DNA from: CAYQQJ01 sp964419935
GTDB lineage: Bacteria; Pseudomonadota; Gammaproteobacteria; Pseudomonadales; Cellvibrionaceae
Reading direction: 5' to 3'
Assembly: GCA_964419935.1 (NCBI GenBank)
Contig: CAYQQJ010000036.1
Span: 1 to 36,193, forward strand
DNA: 36,193 bases
In this document: piece after piece, positions 14,685 through 23,297 of the stretch
Numbering within the stretch: the first letter of the stretch is position 1
Layout: each line of letters starts with the position of its first letter
Notes under the pieces: generated by a model
The model's input: the letters and a program-made list of their open reading frames with translations, nothing else
Databases searched by the model: none
Told to the model about the DNA's origin: nothing
Position numbers and translations under genes: made by a program

Positions 14685-16967
14685 TCATTCGGACTTGTTT
14701 TCATTCGGACGCAATGCCTCGGCCTGAGCATTCAGTTTCAAAAATATATTTTCCAGGGCTCTATCAAAAAACGGTTTGGAACTACCGGATATCACCCTTG
14801 CCTTTCCGGCAATCATGGCGCGCGCCAGATCGACGCCAGACATCATCGCAGCGCGTTTGCCCATTTGATCCACCAGCATGTAGTGGGCTGTGCGATTGTT
14901 ATACCATGCGACTTTCAGCCGCTGATTGTCCTCAAACTCGAACCAGGTCCCGAATTCAATCATCTTGAGATTGTCGACCATGCGCGCTTCTTCCTCCGTC
15001 AGCGCGTCGGTTGCGTCCGGGTTTGCTCCGGCCTTTTCCGCCGCTATGCGTTCCAGCTCGCTGCGCATGGGCGCCGGCGCGGGTTCAAGGTTCTTGCGCT
15101 GCATGACCTGCTCGATAAGGCTTGAAATCGCCCCCACCAGCTGGCGGGATTTTGCCTGATCAAACCCGATGGTTTCCAGTCCCGATTCGAGCGCAGCAAC
15201 AATGGACGTATAAAGCTCCCGCTGGCGCTTGCGATCGACCTCACCGACTTTAGGCGCAATGCACCAAACGATATCATCCACCACGGCCAGGGCGTCGTTC
15301 CATGCGACGGAGCTCTCACCATAGCGCAACAAGGTGAACGATAGAAAATCCGACCACGGCTGCAGCAGTAACAGTAACACCGCCGATGGCAACTCATGTC
15401 CGTCTGTGCGCAAGCGCACCTCCTCGTTAACCTGCACTTTTACCGCCCGCAACTTTTCCTCACCCTTGGCCTTTTCTGTTGCGCGCTTTTCCATCAGCTC
15501 CTGGCGACGGAGAATATCCTTGGTGTAGCTGCTGAATTCGAACAGGAGCTCCGCGATAACCCGCACGTCATTATCAAAATCACGCAGAATTTTGTCGACA
15601 ATGTTTTTTATTTTTTCATAGATACCGAATTGGGAATTGCCATCGTTGCGCACCCAGCGCGCGCCGGCCTCTGCAAGATTGTTAAGCAAGAGCCGGGCGG
15701 GGTGCTGGGTCTGCTCAAAGAAGCCCGGGTCCACAAATGCGAGCTTCAAAAACGGCGTATGCAAATAGCTCAGTAACGTCTTGATGGCGTCCGGCAGGTT
15801 TTCGTCATTCAGCATATATTCAAACAGCATTCCCACCAGATCAATGGTCTGCATCTGATCCCGGTTGAAGCCATCCGCCTGGAGCCGCCCCAACTGCGCA
15901 GCAAGCGCCTCTACTACCGCCTTGACATCAGCAGGAGCCAGCGATGAATCATTGCCGGAAGAGTTGTCGGAAGTGCGTACCTGCAGCTGGGACAGGACTT
16001 CCAGCAGTTGTTGCGAACTGTCCTCTGCAGAAGAATCGGCAACAGCTGCGCCCTTGTGTTCGCCCGACGCGTTCACATTGGCAGAACCCTGTGTGGCATT
16101 TGGTTGATTTAACAGCGACTGCAAATCGTGGATGGCCTGCAGCAATTGCGTCTCACCAGGTGCAGCAGGCGGGCGGGCTGAGGCAGCGGATGTCAGGTCA
16201 TCGGGCGGCGACGCCGTGTCGACTAATGTTTCGCCAAATGACGATTCCGGCACATTACCCGACGGCAGGGTAAAGCGCAGATGGGGCAAAACGCCCTGCT
16301 CCTTGAGGTAGTCGTTCAAGCCCAACACCAATCTGCCGGTGACCTCGAGCACACAGCGATCGAAAACCCGATAGGCAATCGCTTTGCCGGTGGCATCAAT
16401 CGTCAGGAGTTTTAGTGTGCGGCGCAGCGATTCGCAAAATTGAACCGGTGCTGCCGGGTTGTTTTCCTCGCTGACCTTCTGCCCCTTGTTCAGTACCGAC
16501 AGACGACGATGCAGTGCCCATAGCGGCTCGGCGAAATAGACATCAGCGCGCTGACTGATCGAGGAGATGGCAATCGACTCTTCAAGCTTCTCATTGTCCA
16601 ACAACGCGAGCTCCGAGGCGCGACCAATATCGTCTGCAACAAGCGTATGCAGTTGTTGTTTACGAAATTTGACGAACCCCTCGGCCAAATAACCGCAAAA
16701 GTAACGTTCGAGCTCGCCGCGCTGCTGCCACACCTGCTTTTGCAACTGCGTCAGTTGAATCCGCTGCTGATTGGACAACGCCCGGTCAATTTCCTGGCTG
16801 AGCGCGTTATCAAGATCTTTCAGGTAGCGCAAAAATGCTTCGCGACCATGGTCGACGGCCATGCTCTGACAAGCTTTCAGCAGCATCAGAACAATTTCAT
16901 CGTTGATCACCAGATCCGGTGTGGGGCGCTGTTTGTCTTGTTCTGGATCATGAATCAATCGGGACAT
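14685..16967 (-). CDS. DUF1631 family protein with PilZ-like C-terminus
   Basis: A 760-residue, mostly helical, probably cytoplasmic protein matching DUF1631, for which I know no firm biochemical role. No signal peptide or membrane helix is seen. Residues about 1-250 form a helical N-terminal region. About 255-345 is a low-complexity linker rich in Ser, Asn, Gln and Ala. From about 350 the conserved helical core follows, with a charged, coiled-coil-like stretch near 500. The last 90 residues, GTWFEFEDNQRLKVAWYN and AHYMLVDQMGKRA, look like a beta barrel of PilZ type, as also found in other DUF1631 proteins. The downstream neighbour is a PilZ protein, so a c-di-GMP-linked role is plausible. 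Confidence 0.82.
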   Translation of the reverse strand: MSRLIHDPEQDKQRPTPDLVINDEIVLMLLKACQSMAVDHGREAFLRYLKDLDNALSQEIDRALSNQQRIQLTQLQKQVWQQRGELERYFCGYLAEGFVKFRKQQLHTLVADDIGRASELALLDNEKLEESIAISSISQRADVYFAEPLWALHRRLSVLNKGQKVSEENNPAAPVQFCESLRRTLKLLTIDATGKAIAYRVFDRCVLEVTGRLVLGLNDYLKEQGVLPHLRFTLPSGNVPESSFGETLVDTASPPDDLTSAASARPPAAPGETQLLQAIHDLQSLLNQPNATQGSANVNASGEHKGAAVADSSAEDSSQQLLEVLSQLQVRTSDNSSGNDSSLAPADVKAVVEALAAQLGRLQADGFNRDQMQTIDLVGMLFEYMLNDENLPDAIKTLLSYLHTPFLKLAFVDPGFFEQTQHPARLLLNNLAEAGARWVRNDGNSQFGIYEKIKNIVDKILRDFDNDVRVIAELLFEFSSYTKDILRRQELMEKRATEKAKGEEKLRAVKVQVNEEVRLRTDGHELPSAVLLLLLQPWSDFLSFTLLRYGESSVAWNDALAVVDDIVWCIAPKVGEVDRKRQRELYTSIVAALESGLETIGFDQAKSRQLVGAISSLIEQVMQRKNLEPAPAPMRSELERIAAEKAGANPDATDALTEEEARMVDNLKMIEFGTWFEFEDNQRLKVAWYNNRTAHYMLVDQMGKRAAMMSGVDLARAMIAGKARVISGSSKPFFDRALENIFLKLNAQAEALRPNENKSE

Positions 16968-17104
16968 AGATCGTACTCATCAAGTGCCGTCACAGCCTTG
17001 GGGCGGTCGGGCCTGTCCGTAGAGGTAAGGTCGGGAAACTGGCATTGCCATAGGGACGACGACGAGACAGTTTTTTATTATCCGGGACGCTCCGCCTCAG
17101 TGGC

Positions 17105-17144
17105 TGACGCCCCATTCAACACTACAGGTATAATTGACCATAAT
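17105..17144 (+). promoter_or_regulatory. Candidate promoter in the DUF1631/PfkB divergent region
   Basis: A perfect TATAAT (17129-17134) and a nearby CATAAT (17139-17144) stand in the 320-bp region between the two divergent genes. The best -35 for the first is TGACGC (17105-17110), at a long 18-bp spacing. The leader to the kinase start would be about 150 nt and includes the small inverted repeat GTTAACC-TTT-GGTTATG. Nothing else recognisable was seen in 16968-17287. Confidence 0.3.
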
Positions 17145-17287
17145 AGGCGTTTTTGCAACAACTGCTATGGGGCAGGTTCACGGGCCGCGCACTCTCGGAA
17201 TCGGACACAATTGAACCGTTAACCTTTGGTTATGAGGAGATAATTGCGCATAATACCGGCCTTTGCAATCCAACAGAGTGGAAACCC

Positions 17288-18274
17288 ATGAGCCAATATG
17301 ACATCTACGGCATAGGCGCAGCGCTTGTCGATACGGAAATAGAAGTGACTGACCAGGATCTGACCCGACTGGGAATAGATAAAGGTGTCATGACACTCGT
17401 TGATGCCGCCCGTCAGCGCGAGCTCATCGCGCTGCTGGAAGGACACCTGGTCGCCTCCAAACGCGCCAGCGGTGGTTCGGGAGCCAACAGCATCATCGCC
17501 GCCAGCTATCTCGGTGCCCGGACATTCTACAGTTGCAAGGTCGCCGATGACGAGAATGGCGAATTTTATCTGAATGATCTGGCGCAAGCCGGTGTTGCCT
17601 ATACCGCCAAATCCGCCGGCCACAGTGGCGTTACCGGCAAATGCCTGGTCATGATCACCCCCGATGCGGAACGCACCATGACCACCTTCCTCGGCGTAAG
17701 CGCAACGCTATCAGTCGACGAAATCGATGAGGCAGCATTGGCGCAATCCGCCTGGGCGTATATTGAAGGTTATCTTGTCACCTCGGAAACTGGCAAACCC
17801 GCGGCAGAACATGTTCGCAAACTGGCACAGGAAAATGGTGTGCGCACCGCGGTAAGTCTTTCGGATCCGGCCATTGTCAAATTCTTCAAGAGCGGTTTGC
17901 AGGACATCATCGGCGACGGCGTTGACCTGCTGTTTTGCAACAGCGCCGAAGCACTGGAATTCACCGGCACGTCCCGCATTGAGGACGCCATAGAACAACT
18001 CAAGCCCTGGACGAAACAGTTCGCGATAACCCAGGGCGCCGAAGGCGCCTGGCTCTATGACGGCAGTGCGCTGACCCATATTGACGCCACGCCCGTTACC
18101 GCCGTCGACAGCAACGGCGCCGGCGACATGTTCGCCGGCAGTTTCCTGTATGGATTGAGTCGCAACATGACGTTCACCGAAGCCGGCAAACTCGCCAGCG
18201 TCGCAGCCGCCAAAGTGGTTTCGCAGTTCGGCCCGCGCCTGCGACCAGAGCAGTATGGGGAGCTGCAAGGATAA
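17288..18274 (+). CDS. PfkB-family carbohydrate/nucleoside kinase (adenosine kinase-like)
   Basis: A 328-residue ribokinase-fold kinase. Visible are an N-terminal YDIYGIGAALVDTEI strand, the glycine-rich substrate motif GGSGANSIIAASYLGA (PfkB signature 1), GVTGKCLVMITPDAERTMTTFLG, and signature 2 as DSNGAGDMFAG with catalytic base D280 (Thr replaced by Ser at position 275). Such proteins are often annotated as adenosine kinases in gammaproteobacteria, but substrate (adenosine, ribose or another sugar) cannot be fixed from sequence. The ATG at 17288 has GTGGAA 5 nt upstream, and earlier in-frame starts lack support. Downstream is a heptamer repeat array shared with convergent DUF2333. Confidence 0.88.
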   Translation: MSQYDIYGIGAALVDTEIEVTDQDLTRLGIDKGVMTLVDAARQRELIALLEGHLVASKRASGGSGANSIIAASYLGARTFYSCKVADDENGEFYLNDLAQAGVAYTAKSAGHSGVTGKCLVMITPDAERTMTTFLGVSATLSVDEIDEAALAQSAWAYIEGYLVTSETGKPAAEHVRKLAQENGVRTAVSLSDPAIVKFFKSGLQDIIGDGVDLLFCNSAEALEFTGTSRIEDAIEQLKPWTKQFAITQGAEGAWLYDGSALTHIDATPVTAVDSNGAGDMFAGSFLYGLSRNMTFTEAGKLASVAAAKVVSQFGPRLRPEQYGELQG

Positions 18275-18279
18275 ACACA

Positions 18280-18455
18280 GGGAAAAGAAGGGTAATACCG
18301 GGGCAACCTACTTTTTTACTTTGTATTACGCTACGTTCACGCAGAAAGTTTTGGCGAGCTCATGCCACCCTATGGAACTTTTTCGGAGTCACGCTCCACT
18401 TTTCCCTTTTCCCTTTTCCCTTTTCCCTTTTCCCTTTTCCCTTTTCCCTTTTCCC
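18280..18455. repeat. (TTTTCCC)8 heptamer array with upstream complementary purine arm
   Basis: Eight perfect TTTTCCC units run from 18400 to 18455 (56 bp), ending in TA. The minus strand, which is the sense of DUF2333, reads (GGGAAAA)8 starting 13 bp past its stop codon. GGGAAAAG at 18280-18287, just after the kinase stop, can pair with CTTTTCCC at 18399-18406. The region between (18288-18398) holds no gene. A second array of the same copy number lies at 32874-32929. Eight G3 runs separated by four A could form two consecutive G-quadruplexes in the DUF2333 3' UTR. Inference: a bidirectional 3'-end or termination element. Confidence 0.9.
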
Positions 18456-18468
18456 TATCTTCTGTCCC

Positions 18469-19542
18469 TCACCCCTGATCCAGCAAATCCCGCAGATCAA
18501 TAATCGCCGCATTGGCTCGTGAAACATAGGAAGCCATAACCAGGGAGTGGTTGGCGAGGAAGCCAAAGCCGCTGCCGTTCAGGACCATGGGGCTGAACAC
18601 CGGTTGCTGGGAGGCCTCCAGTTCGCGAATGATTTGCTGCAGGCTGACCTGAGCATTTTTTTGTGCCAGGACATCGGCAAAATCCAGCTCGATTGCGCGC
18701 AGTAAATGCACAAGCGCCCAGGTGCTGCCCCGCGCCTCATAGAAAATATCGTCAATTTTCAGCCAGGGTGTCTTGACGCTGCGCTCCGCCGGTACAGCGG
18801 TGGATTGTCGGGCATTGCTGTCGCCGGCCAGATCGGTGTTCAGACGGCGCTGGCCGACACTGGCACTTAAACGCTGGGATAAATTGCCGAGGCGGGTTTC
18901 AACGGTACTGAGCCAGTACCTCAAATTATCCGCCCGGGTGTAGAACTGTGCGTCGTATTCCTGCTCATCCCGCAGGCGCGCCAGGTAGGTATGGAGATAA
19001 CGAATACCATCACGATATTCATCCTCCGTTTGCGGAAGAATCCAGCTGTCGCTGTTGAAGTTGAAGCGGGATTCTGCCAGTGCAAGGTCCGGGTCTTCTG
19101 AGGACTGGGACTGGGAACGACTAAACGCCTCGCGCATGGCTTTGCTCATGTCGCGCACCTGAATAAGCACCCCGTACTCCCAGTTCGGCATATTGTCCAG
19201 CCAGACACCGGGAGGAGCAATATCGTTGTAAATAAATCCACCGGGTTTATCCAGTAAGGTTTCCGCCACCACAATGAGTGTTGCGGTGGTTGCGGTACCT
19301 GTTGGCGCAGAGGTTTGTGTGGCGCTACTGTATTGCGCTGTCAACTGTTCAACGGAAAAAAGCGCCGGTTCCCGGCTCCAAAGGTAGGTCAATATTACGC
19401 AAATCAACAAATACAGGAGTGCCGCCACCATCCCCAACCGCACCCACAGGCGCGATTCGGAAAAATCCGCCTTGGTGTCGCGCCAGCGCCGCGCACTCCC
19501 CACGCGCAAATTCCTGAAGTATTGAGAGATTCCCTTAAACAT
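18469..19542 (-). CDS. DUF2333 family membrane-anchored protein
   Basis: A 357-residue protein recognised as DUF2333, a family of unknown function found in gammaproteobacteria. It has a basic N-terminal tail, one transmembrane helix (about 34-54), then a large, presumably periplasmic helical region. Conserved-looking parts are PGGFIYNDIAPPGVWLDNMPNWEYG and FNFNSDSWILPQTEDEY. The C-terminal NGSGFGFLANHSLVMASYVSRANAA is hydrophobic to amphipathic. The ATG at 19542 has AAGG 7 nt upstream. Its stop codon is 13 bp from the heptamer array. It lies in the same orientation as the copper lipoprotein but 59 bp away, so operon membership is possible. Confidence 0.82.
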   Translation of the reverse strand: MFKGISQYFRNLRVGSARRWRDTKADFSESRLWVRLGMVAALLYLLICVILTYLWSREPALFSVEQLTAQYSSATQTSAPTGTATTATLIVVAETLLDKPGGFIYNDIAPPGVWLDNMPNWEYGVLIQVRDMSKAMREAFSRSQSQSSEDPDLALAESRFNFNSDSWILPQTEDEYRDGIRYLHTYLARLRDEQEYDAQFYTRADNLRYWLSTVETRLGNLSQRLSASVGQRRLNTDLAGDSNARQSTAVPAERSVKTPWLKIDDIFYEARGSTWALVHLLRAIELDFADVLAQKNAQVSLQQIIRELEASQQPVFSPMVLNGSGFGFLANHSLVMASYVSRANAAIIDLRDLLDQG

Positions 19543-19601
19543 GCATTCACCTTGAGTTACGACTTTTTGTTATGGTTTGGCTCGGTTTACCGAAATGTAT
19601 T

Positions 19602-20225
19602 TCAATGGATAGCGCGCACCTCGGCAGTCACCTCCACCGATACTCCTCCCGCAAAATTGAAGATCAGCGGAATCTGGCCACCGGGCTCCAGGTTGCCTTC
19701 CACATCAGACAGCATCAAATGGTAGCCACCGGGTTTGAACACCAATTCGGTACGCGGCGGTATCACCAGATCCGCCACTGGCCGCATCGACATGATGCCC
19801 TTGTCATAAATCGTCCGATGAATACTGATGGAACCGGCTTGGGACGAAACAACATCCACCAAGGCGTAGGCATGATCGCTGCCATTGCGAAAGGTAACGA
19901 ACGCGGCCAGCATCGATTGCCCCGGCGCCGGCTGACGCAGGTAGGCACCTTCAATCTCCAGGCCGTCACTGGCTGCCGTTACCGGCTGGTAGTCCGGTGA
20001 CTCCGTCTCCACCATGGCGGGACTGTCCGCGCCCGGATGCTGCGCATCCGCTGAAAGATGGTGGTCGTGATCACTGCCGCGCATTTCGGTTTTGGCGGTG
20101 CTGTCAGGTGTTCGGGCAGACTCGTCATCGCTGCAGCCGAACAACAATACTGCCAAAACGCAACCCAGGCCGATCCTGGCCGCCGCCTTCGACCTTGTAG
20201 CCACTTCGGAGCCTACACTCACCAT
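19602..20225 (-). CDS. PCu(A)C-type copper chaperone lipoprotein with histidine-rich linker
   Basis: A 207-residue lipoprotein: signal peptide ending in a lipobox (VLAVLLFGC), then a linker with a metal-binding look (GSDHDHHLSADAQH), then a PCu(A)C domain (DUF461, about 85-205). The domain shows PGQSMLAAFVTFRN, SISIHRTIYDKGIMSMRPV and GGYHLMLSDVEGNL. The family delivers Cu(I) to cytochrome oxidase CuA sites in the periplasm. Its HxM ligand pair (usually HEM) reads HRT here, so one methionine ligand is missing and the His-rich linker may compensate. GGGAG stands 6 nt before the ATG. No Sco/SenC partner is adjacent; divergent dsbD is 1.1 kb away. Confidence 0.85.
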   Translation of the reverse strand: MVSVGSEVATRSKAAARIGLGCVLAVLLFGCSDDESARTPDSTAKTEMRGSDHDHHLSADAQHPGADSPAMVETESPDYQPVTAASDGLEIEGAYLRQPAPGQSMLAAFVTFRNGSDHAYALVDVVSSQAGSISIHRTIYDKGIMSMRPVADLVIPPRTELVFKPGGYHLMLSDVEGNLEPGGQIPLIFNFAGGVSVEVTAEVRAIH

Positions 20226-20287
20226 TACACACTCCCATCTTTATACGTACTGTTGCGCATCATAGCATTGTGTTTCCCAGCAGCCGC

Positions 20288-21097
20288 TCATAGCGGCGGC
20301 AACAGTTTCAGGCCCGGCGTCGGACTCAAACGAATATCGCCGCGAATACGGTAATCCGGCACCGCTTCCTTCATCTGCTTATAGATCCATCGCCCCTGGG
20401 CATCCGTCGGCGCCACAATGAGCACGCTTTCGTCAGTCTCCCGGAGCCGTTGCGCCACTTTGACAAGAAAGGCCCGTATTTTTTCACTTTTTCTGGACAA
20501 GTCTGCAGCCGGCAACTCAAATTCCTGCCCCACAACCTCCTGCTGGCCGAGCAGTTCAAGCTGTCGGCGGGCTTTCTCCCGAGCTTGGACAATCGCCTCG
20601 TCCATTTCGGCCAACAGCGGATTGTCACCGTAATAGTCTCGCGCCTGGGCAAGCAGCCGGGACGCCTCCGCCGCCTGGTTGCGACGCAGCGCCGACCGTA
20701 TCAGATCCACATAGGCCAGCAGAACCGAGTCCAGGCCTGATTGGGCGCGTACATTGTCCGGCGCAAGCAGGAGTACACCCTGGTAGCGGTCGTAAGCATT
20801 ATCATGTACCGGCAAGGTCAGGCGATGTGCCTCTAGCGCAGCATCGGCCGCGGCAAGCAGCGCATCGATGCGATTCTGCCGGCCCTCGCGTCGCTGCTGT
20901 TCTCTTAGCGCCCGCTCCGCGGCCGCCGCTGACGCCGCATCTTGTTGAACATGGCGTGCTTGCACCTGTTGCTCCTGCTGCACCGGCCCGGTGCAGCCCG
21001 AGACAATGGCAATGGCGAGGCCGCAAACAACCGCTGCCCCCAATGGGCGCCCACCGCGAGGCAGACTGCTGAAGACATTCATAACGCGCAGAAGCAT
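20288..21097 (-). CDS. Unrecognised lipoprotein, helical, TPR-like
   Basis: A 269-residue protein with a signal peptide and lipobox (LAIAIVSGC, Cys at about 35). A Gln/Arg/Ala-rich coiled-coil region follows (about 40-85). Helical repeats about 75-180 look TPR-like: AHRLTLPVHDNAYDRYQGVLLLAPDNVRA and an ARDYYGDNPLLAEMDEAI repeat. The C-terminal domain (about 195-269), KIRAFLVKVAQRLRETDESVLIVAPTDAQG, may be a small alpha/beta fold. I do not recognise a named family. CCGGA stands before the ATG at 21097. It is divergent from dsbD and lies 62 bp upstream of the copper lipoprotein gene in the same direction. Confidence 0.75.
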   Translation of the reverse strand: MLLRVMNVFSSLPRGGRPLGAAVVCGLAIAIVSGCTGPVQQEQQVQARHVQQDAASAAAAERALREQQRREGRQNRIDALLAAADAALEAHRLTLPVHDNAYDRYQGVLLLAPDNVRAQSGLDSVLLAYVDLIRSALRRNQAAEASRLLAQARDYYGDNPLLAEMDEAIVQAREKARRQLELLGQQEVVGQEFELPAADLSRKSEKIRAFLVKVAQRLRETDESVLIVAPTDAQGRWIYKQMKEAVPDYRIRGDIRLSPTPGLKLLPPL

Positions 21098-21157
21098 GAA
21101 AAATCCGGTTCCTTAATGATTGGTTAATCGTGGTTTGCCAAAGTCCCGATCTGAGAC

Positions 21158-21184
21158 TTGAGTTCGCGCTTTTGCTACTATAGT
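21158..21184 (+). promoter_or_regulatory. Candidate dsbD promoter
   Basis: TTGAGT (21158-21163), 15-bp spacer and TATAGT (21179-21184). The spacer is short, but both hexamers are good. The transcript would begin near 21191 and carry a leader of about 170 nt to the proposed GTG start. Confidence 0.35.
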
Positions 21185-21198
21185 GCTTATAACCTATC

Positions 21199-21372
21199 GT
21201 GTTCACAAGCTATGGTTGCCCATACGCAGTGGTGTTCACAAGTATTGACGTGTGCAAGCGATGGGGTTCACAGGCTATTGCTCTTCGTGTATTCACCATG
21301 CTGCACGCTTGGATTGCGAAATACAAAACAGAGATAACACTGACTGCTGACGGGGCCTCGATCGTGTTCACC
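21199..21372 (+). repeat. GTGTTCAC quasi-repeats in the dsbD leader
   Basis: Imperfect direct repeats of GTGTTCACAAGCTATG begin at 21199, 21232 (GTGTTCACAAGTATTG), 21264 (GGGTTCACAGGCTATTG) and 21289 (GTATTCACCATGCT), spaced 33, 32 and 25 bp. A fifth GTGTTCACC at 21364 coincides with the proposed start codon. They could be degraded tandem copies or protein-binding sites. The reading frame happens to stay open through them, so they could also be mistaken for coding DNA. Confidence 0.55.
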
Positions 21373-23196
21373 AAACTTGCAACTCTATGCCGGCCACTGC
21401 TCGCCGGCCTTCTGATCAGCTTCGCCACCACTGCCCTGGCCGAAGAAACTCCGCTTTCGCTGGACGCCAGCACAAATGGCAACAACTTCAGTTCGTCGAG
21501 CAGCGCATCCGGGAGCAGTCTCAGCTTCGGTGTACCGGACCAGGAGTTTCTTCGCGTTGAAGAAGCTTACATTCTAACGCCACTGATCGAACAGGATCAT
21601 ATTCGGCTGCAGTGGAGCATTGCACCCGGTTATTACCTTTACCAGGAGAAATTCAAATTCGCCTGGAATCAGGGCGGCGAAAAGCAACCTGTCACGCCAG
21701 ACTTCGAGCCCGGCAAGCGGATTTTTGACGAATACTTTCAAAAAGAACTGACCGTCTACTATCAGCAAACGGACATCACGCTGCCGCTTCCGGCAGATCC
21801 CGGTTCATATGAACTTATCGTCGAATCCCAGGGCTGCGCCGACGCCGGCCTTTGCTATCCACCGCGTACGCAGTATTTCCAGGTGGATACCACCACAAAA
21901 ACCGCCACCGAGACTCTCGCACGGCGACCGGCCACAATGACCGAGACCGGGAACAACGCCAGCAGTGATTCCGCAGAGCCGCAAGAACAGCCCTTCCTGC
22001 CGATGATTTTGCTGGCCGCCCTGCTCGGCGGCGTGATATTGAATCTGATGCCCTGTGTATTCCCGGTACTGTCGCTCAAGGCGCTGAGTTTTGCGTCGAG
22101 CCATTTATCCCGTCATAAACAGCATGTTCACGGCTGGGCCTATACCGCCGGAATCGTCTGCTCTTTCCTGCTGGCCGCCGTCATCATTCTTTTCGCCCGC
22201 ACCGCAGGGGAAACCGTGGGCTGGGGGTTCCAGCTGCAGTCTCCGGTTTTTGTCGCGCTTATGGCATACCTATTCTTCACCATGAGCCTCAGCCTGGCCG
22301 GCCTGTTTGACCTGGGCACCCGGCTGATGGGCGTGGGTCAGTCGCTGACCAGCGGCCATGGCTTGCGCGCGTCATTTTTCACTGGTGTGCTCGCCGCCCT
22401 GGTCGCCAGCCCTTGTACGGCACCATTTATGGCCAGCGCGCTGGGCTTTGCCATGACCCAACCAGCCTATGTGGCACTTGCCGTGTTTGCCGCGCTCGGT
22501 TTGGGCATGGCACTGCCATTTCTATTGCTCAGTTACAGTCCCGGGTTGGCCAAGCGGCTGCCGCAACCGGGCCCCTGGATGGAAGTGCTCAAACAGCTGT
22601 TGGCATTCCCGCTTTTACTGACCTGTGTTTGGCTACTCTGGGTGCTGGGTCACCAGGCCGGCAGCGACGCCGTTTCTGCCGTACTGCTTGGCGCAACCGC
22701 CATCGCCTTCGGCTGCTGGATTTGGCAGAAATCTCCCGCGTCGCGCACCGGTAAACTGCTGGTACGTCTTTTGGCTCTGGCCGCAATTGCCACAGCACTG
22801 TTGATAGCCGCGCAGATCAATCGCTCAAGTGCAGATAATGAAGCACTCTGGCAACCGTATTCCGCGGAAAAACTCGCAAGCCTGCGGGCGGACGCCACGC
22901 CGGTTTTCGTCAACCTGACCGCAGATTGGTGCATCACCTGTCTCGCCAACGATCGCGTCGCGTTGGATACCGACGCGGTTGAAACTGCAGCGAAGGAGTT
23001 GGGTGTGGCGATGCTCAAGGGCGACTGGACCAATGGCGACCCTGCAATTACTCAGCTATTGAAAGAATTCAGCCGCAGCGGCGTTCCCTTATATGTGATG
23101 TACCCTGCCAGCACTACAGGTGAAGCCGAAGTACTGCCACAAGTGCTGACCCCGCAGCGCGTAGTACAAGCCATGGAACGCGCCACTCAAATTTGA
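21364..23196 (+). CDS. dsbD: Thiol:disulfide interchange protein DsbD
   Basis: Moves electrons from cytoplasmic thioredoxin across the inner membrane to periplasmic reductases (DsbC, CcmG). All three domains are present with their cysteine pairs: N-terminal immunoglobulin-like domain with SQGCADAGLCYPP; eight-helix membrane domain with NLMPCVFPVLSLKA and ASPCTAPFMASALGF; and C-terminal thioredoxin domain with CITC in TADWCITCLAN (CVAC in E. coli) and the cis-Pro in SGVPLYV. I chose GTG 21364 because it gives a clean signal peptide (FTKLATLCRPLLAGLL..ALA) and has GGGG 8 nt upstream, giving 610 residues. In-frame starts at 21298 or 21199 would bury the signal peptide. Confidence 0.93.
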   Translation: MFTKLATLCRPLLAGLLISFATTALAEETPLSLDASTNGNNFSSSSSASGSSLSFGVPDQEFLRVEEAYILTPLIEQDHIRLQWSIAPGYYLYQEKFKFAWNQGGEKQPVTPDFEPGKRIFDEYFQKELTVYYQQTDITLPLPADPGSYELIVESQGCADAGLCYPPRTQYFQVDTTTKTATETLARRPATMTETGNNASSDSAEPQEQPFLPMILLAALLGGVILNLMPCVFPVLSLKALSFASSHLSRHKQHVHGWAYTAGIVCSFLLAAVIILFARTAGETVGWGFQLQSPVFVALMAYLFFTMSLSLAGLFDLGTRLMGVGQSLTSGHGLRASFFTGVLAALVASPCTAPFMASALGFAMTQPAYVALAVFAALGLGMALPFLLLSYSPGLAKRLPQPGPWMEVLKQLLAFPLLLTCVWLLWVLGHQAGSDAVSAVLLGATAIAFGCWIWQKSPASRTGKLLVRLLALAAIATALLIAAQINRSSADNEALWQPYSAEKLASLRADATPVFVNLTADWCITCLANDRVALDTDAVETAAKELGVAMLKGDWTNGDPAITQLLKEFSRSGVPLYVMYPASTTGEAEVLPQVLTPQRVVQAMERATQI

Positions 23197-23264
23197 TATC
23201 GAACGTCGCTTTTGCTTAGCGCTTAACAAATTTGGCCTTAACTTCGGCAAACCGGCAGATATTT

Positions 23265-23288
23265 GCAGAGAACCGTAGGTTTTTCTGC
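23265..23288 (+). terminator. Possible dsbD terminator hairpin
   Basis: GCAGAGAACC (23265-23274) pairs imperfectly with GGTTTTTCTGC (23278-23288) around a GTA loop, with one bulge. It lies 69 nt after the dsbD stop and before the aroQ promoter candidate. There is no U tract after it. Confidence 0.3.
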
Positions 23289-23297
23289 GCGACTGCA

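Noticed and set aside
18400..18455. CRISPR-like periodicity
   Set aside because: Pure 7-bp tandem repeats without unique spacers; not a CRISPR array.
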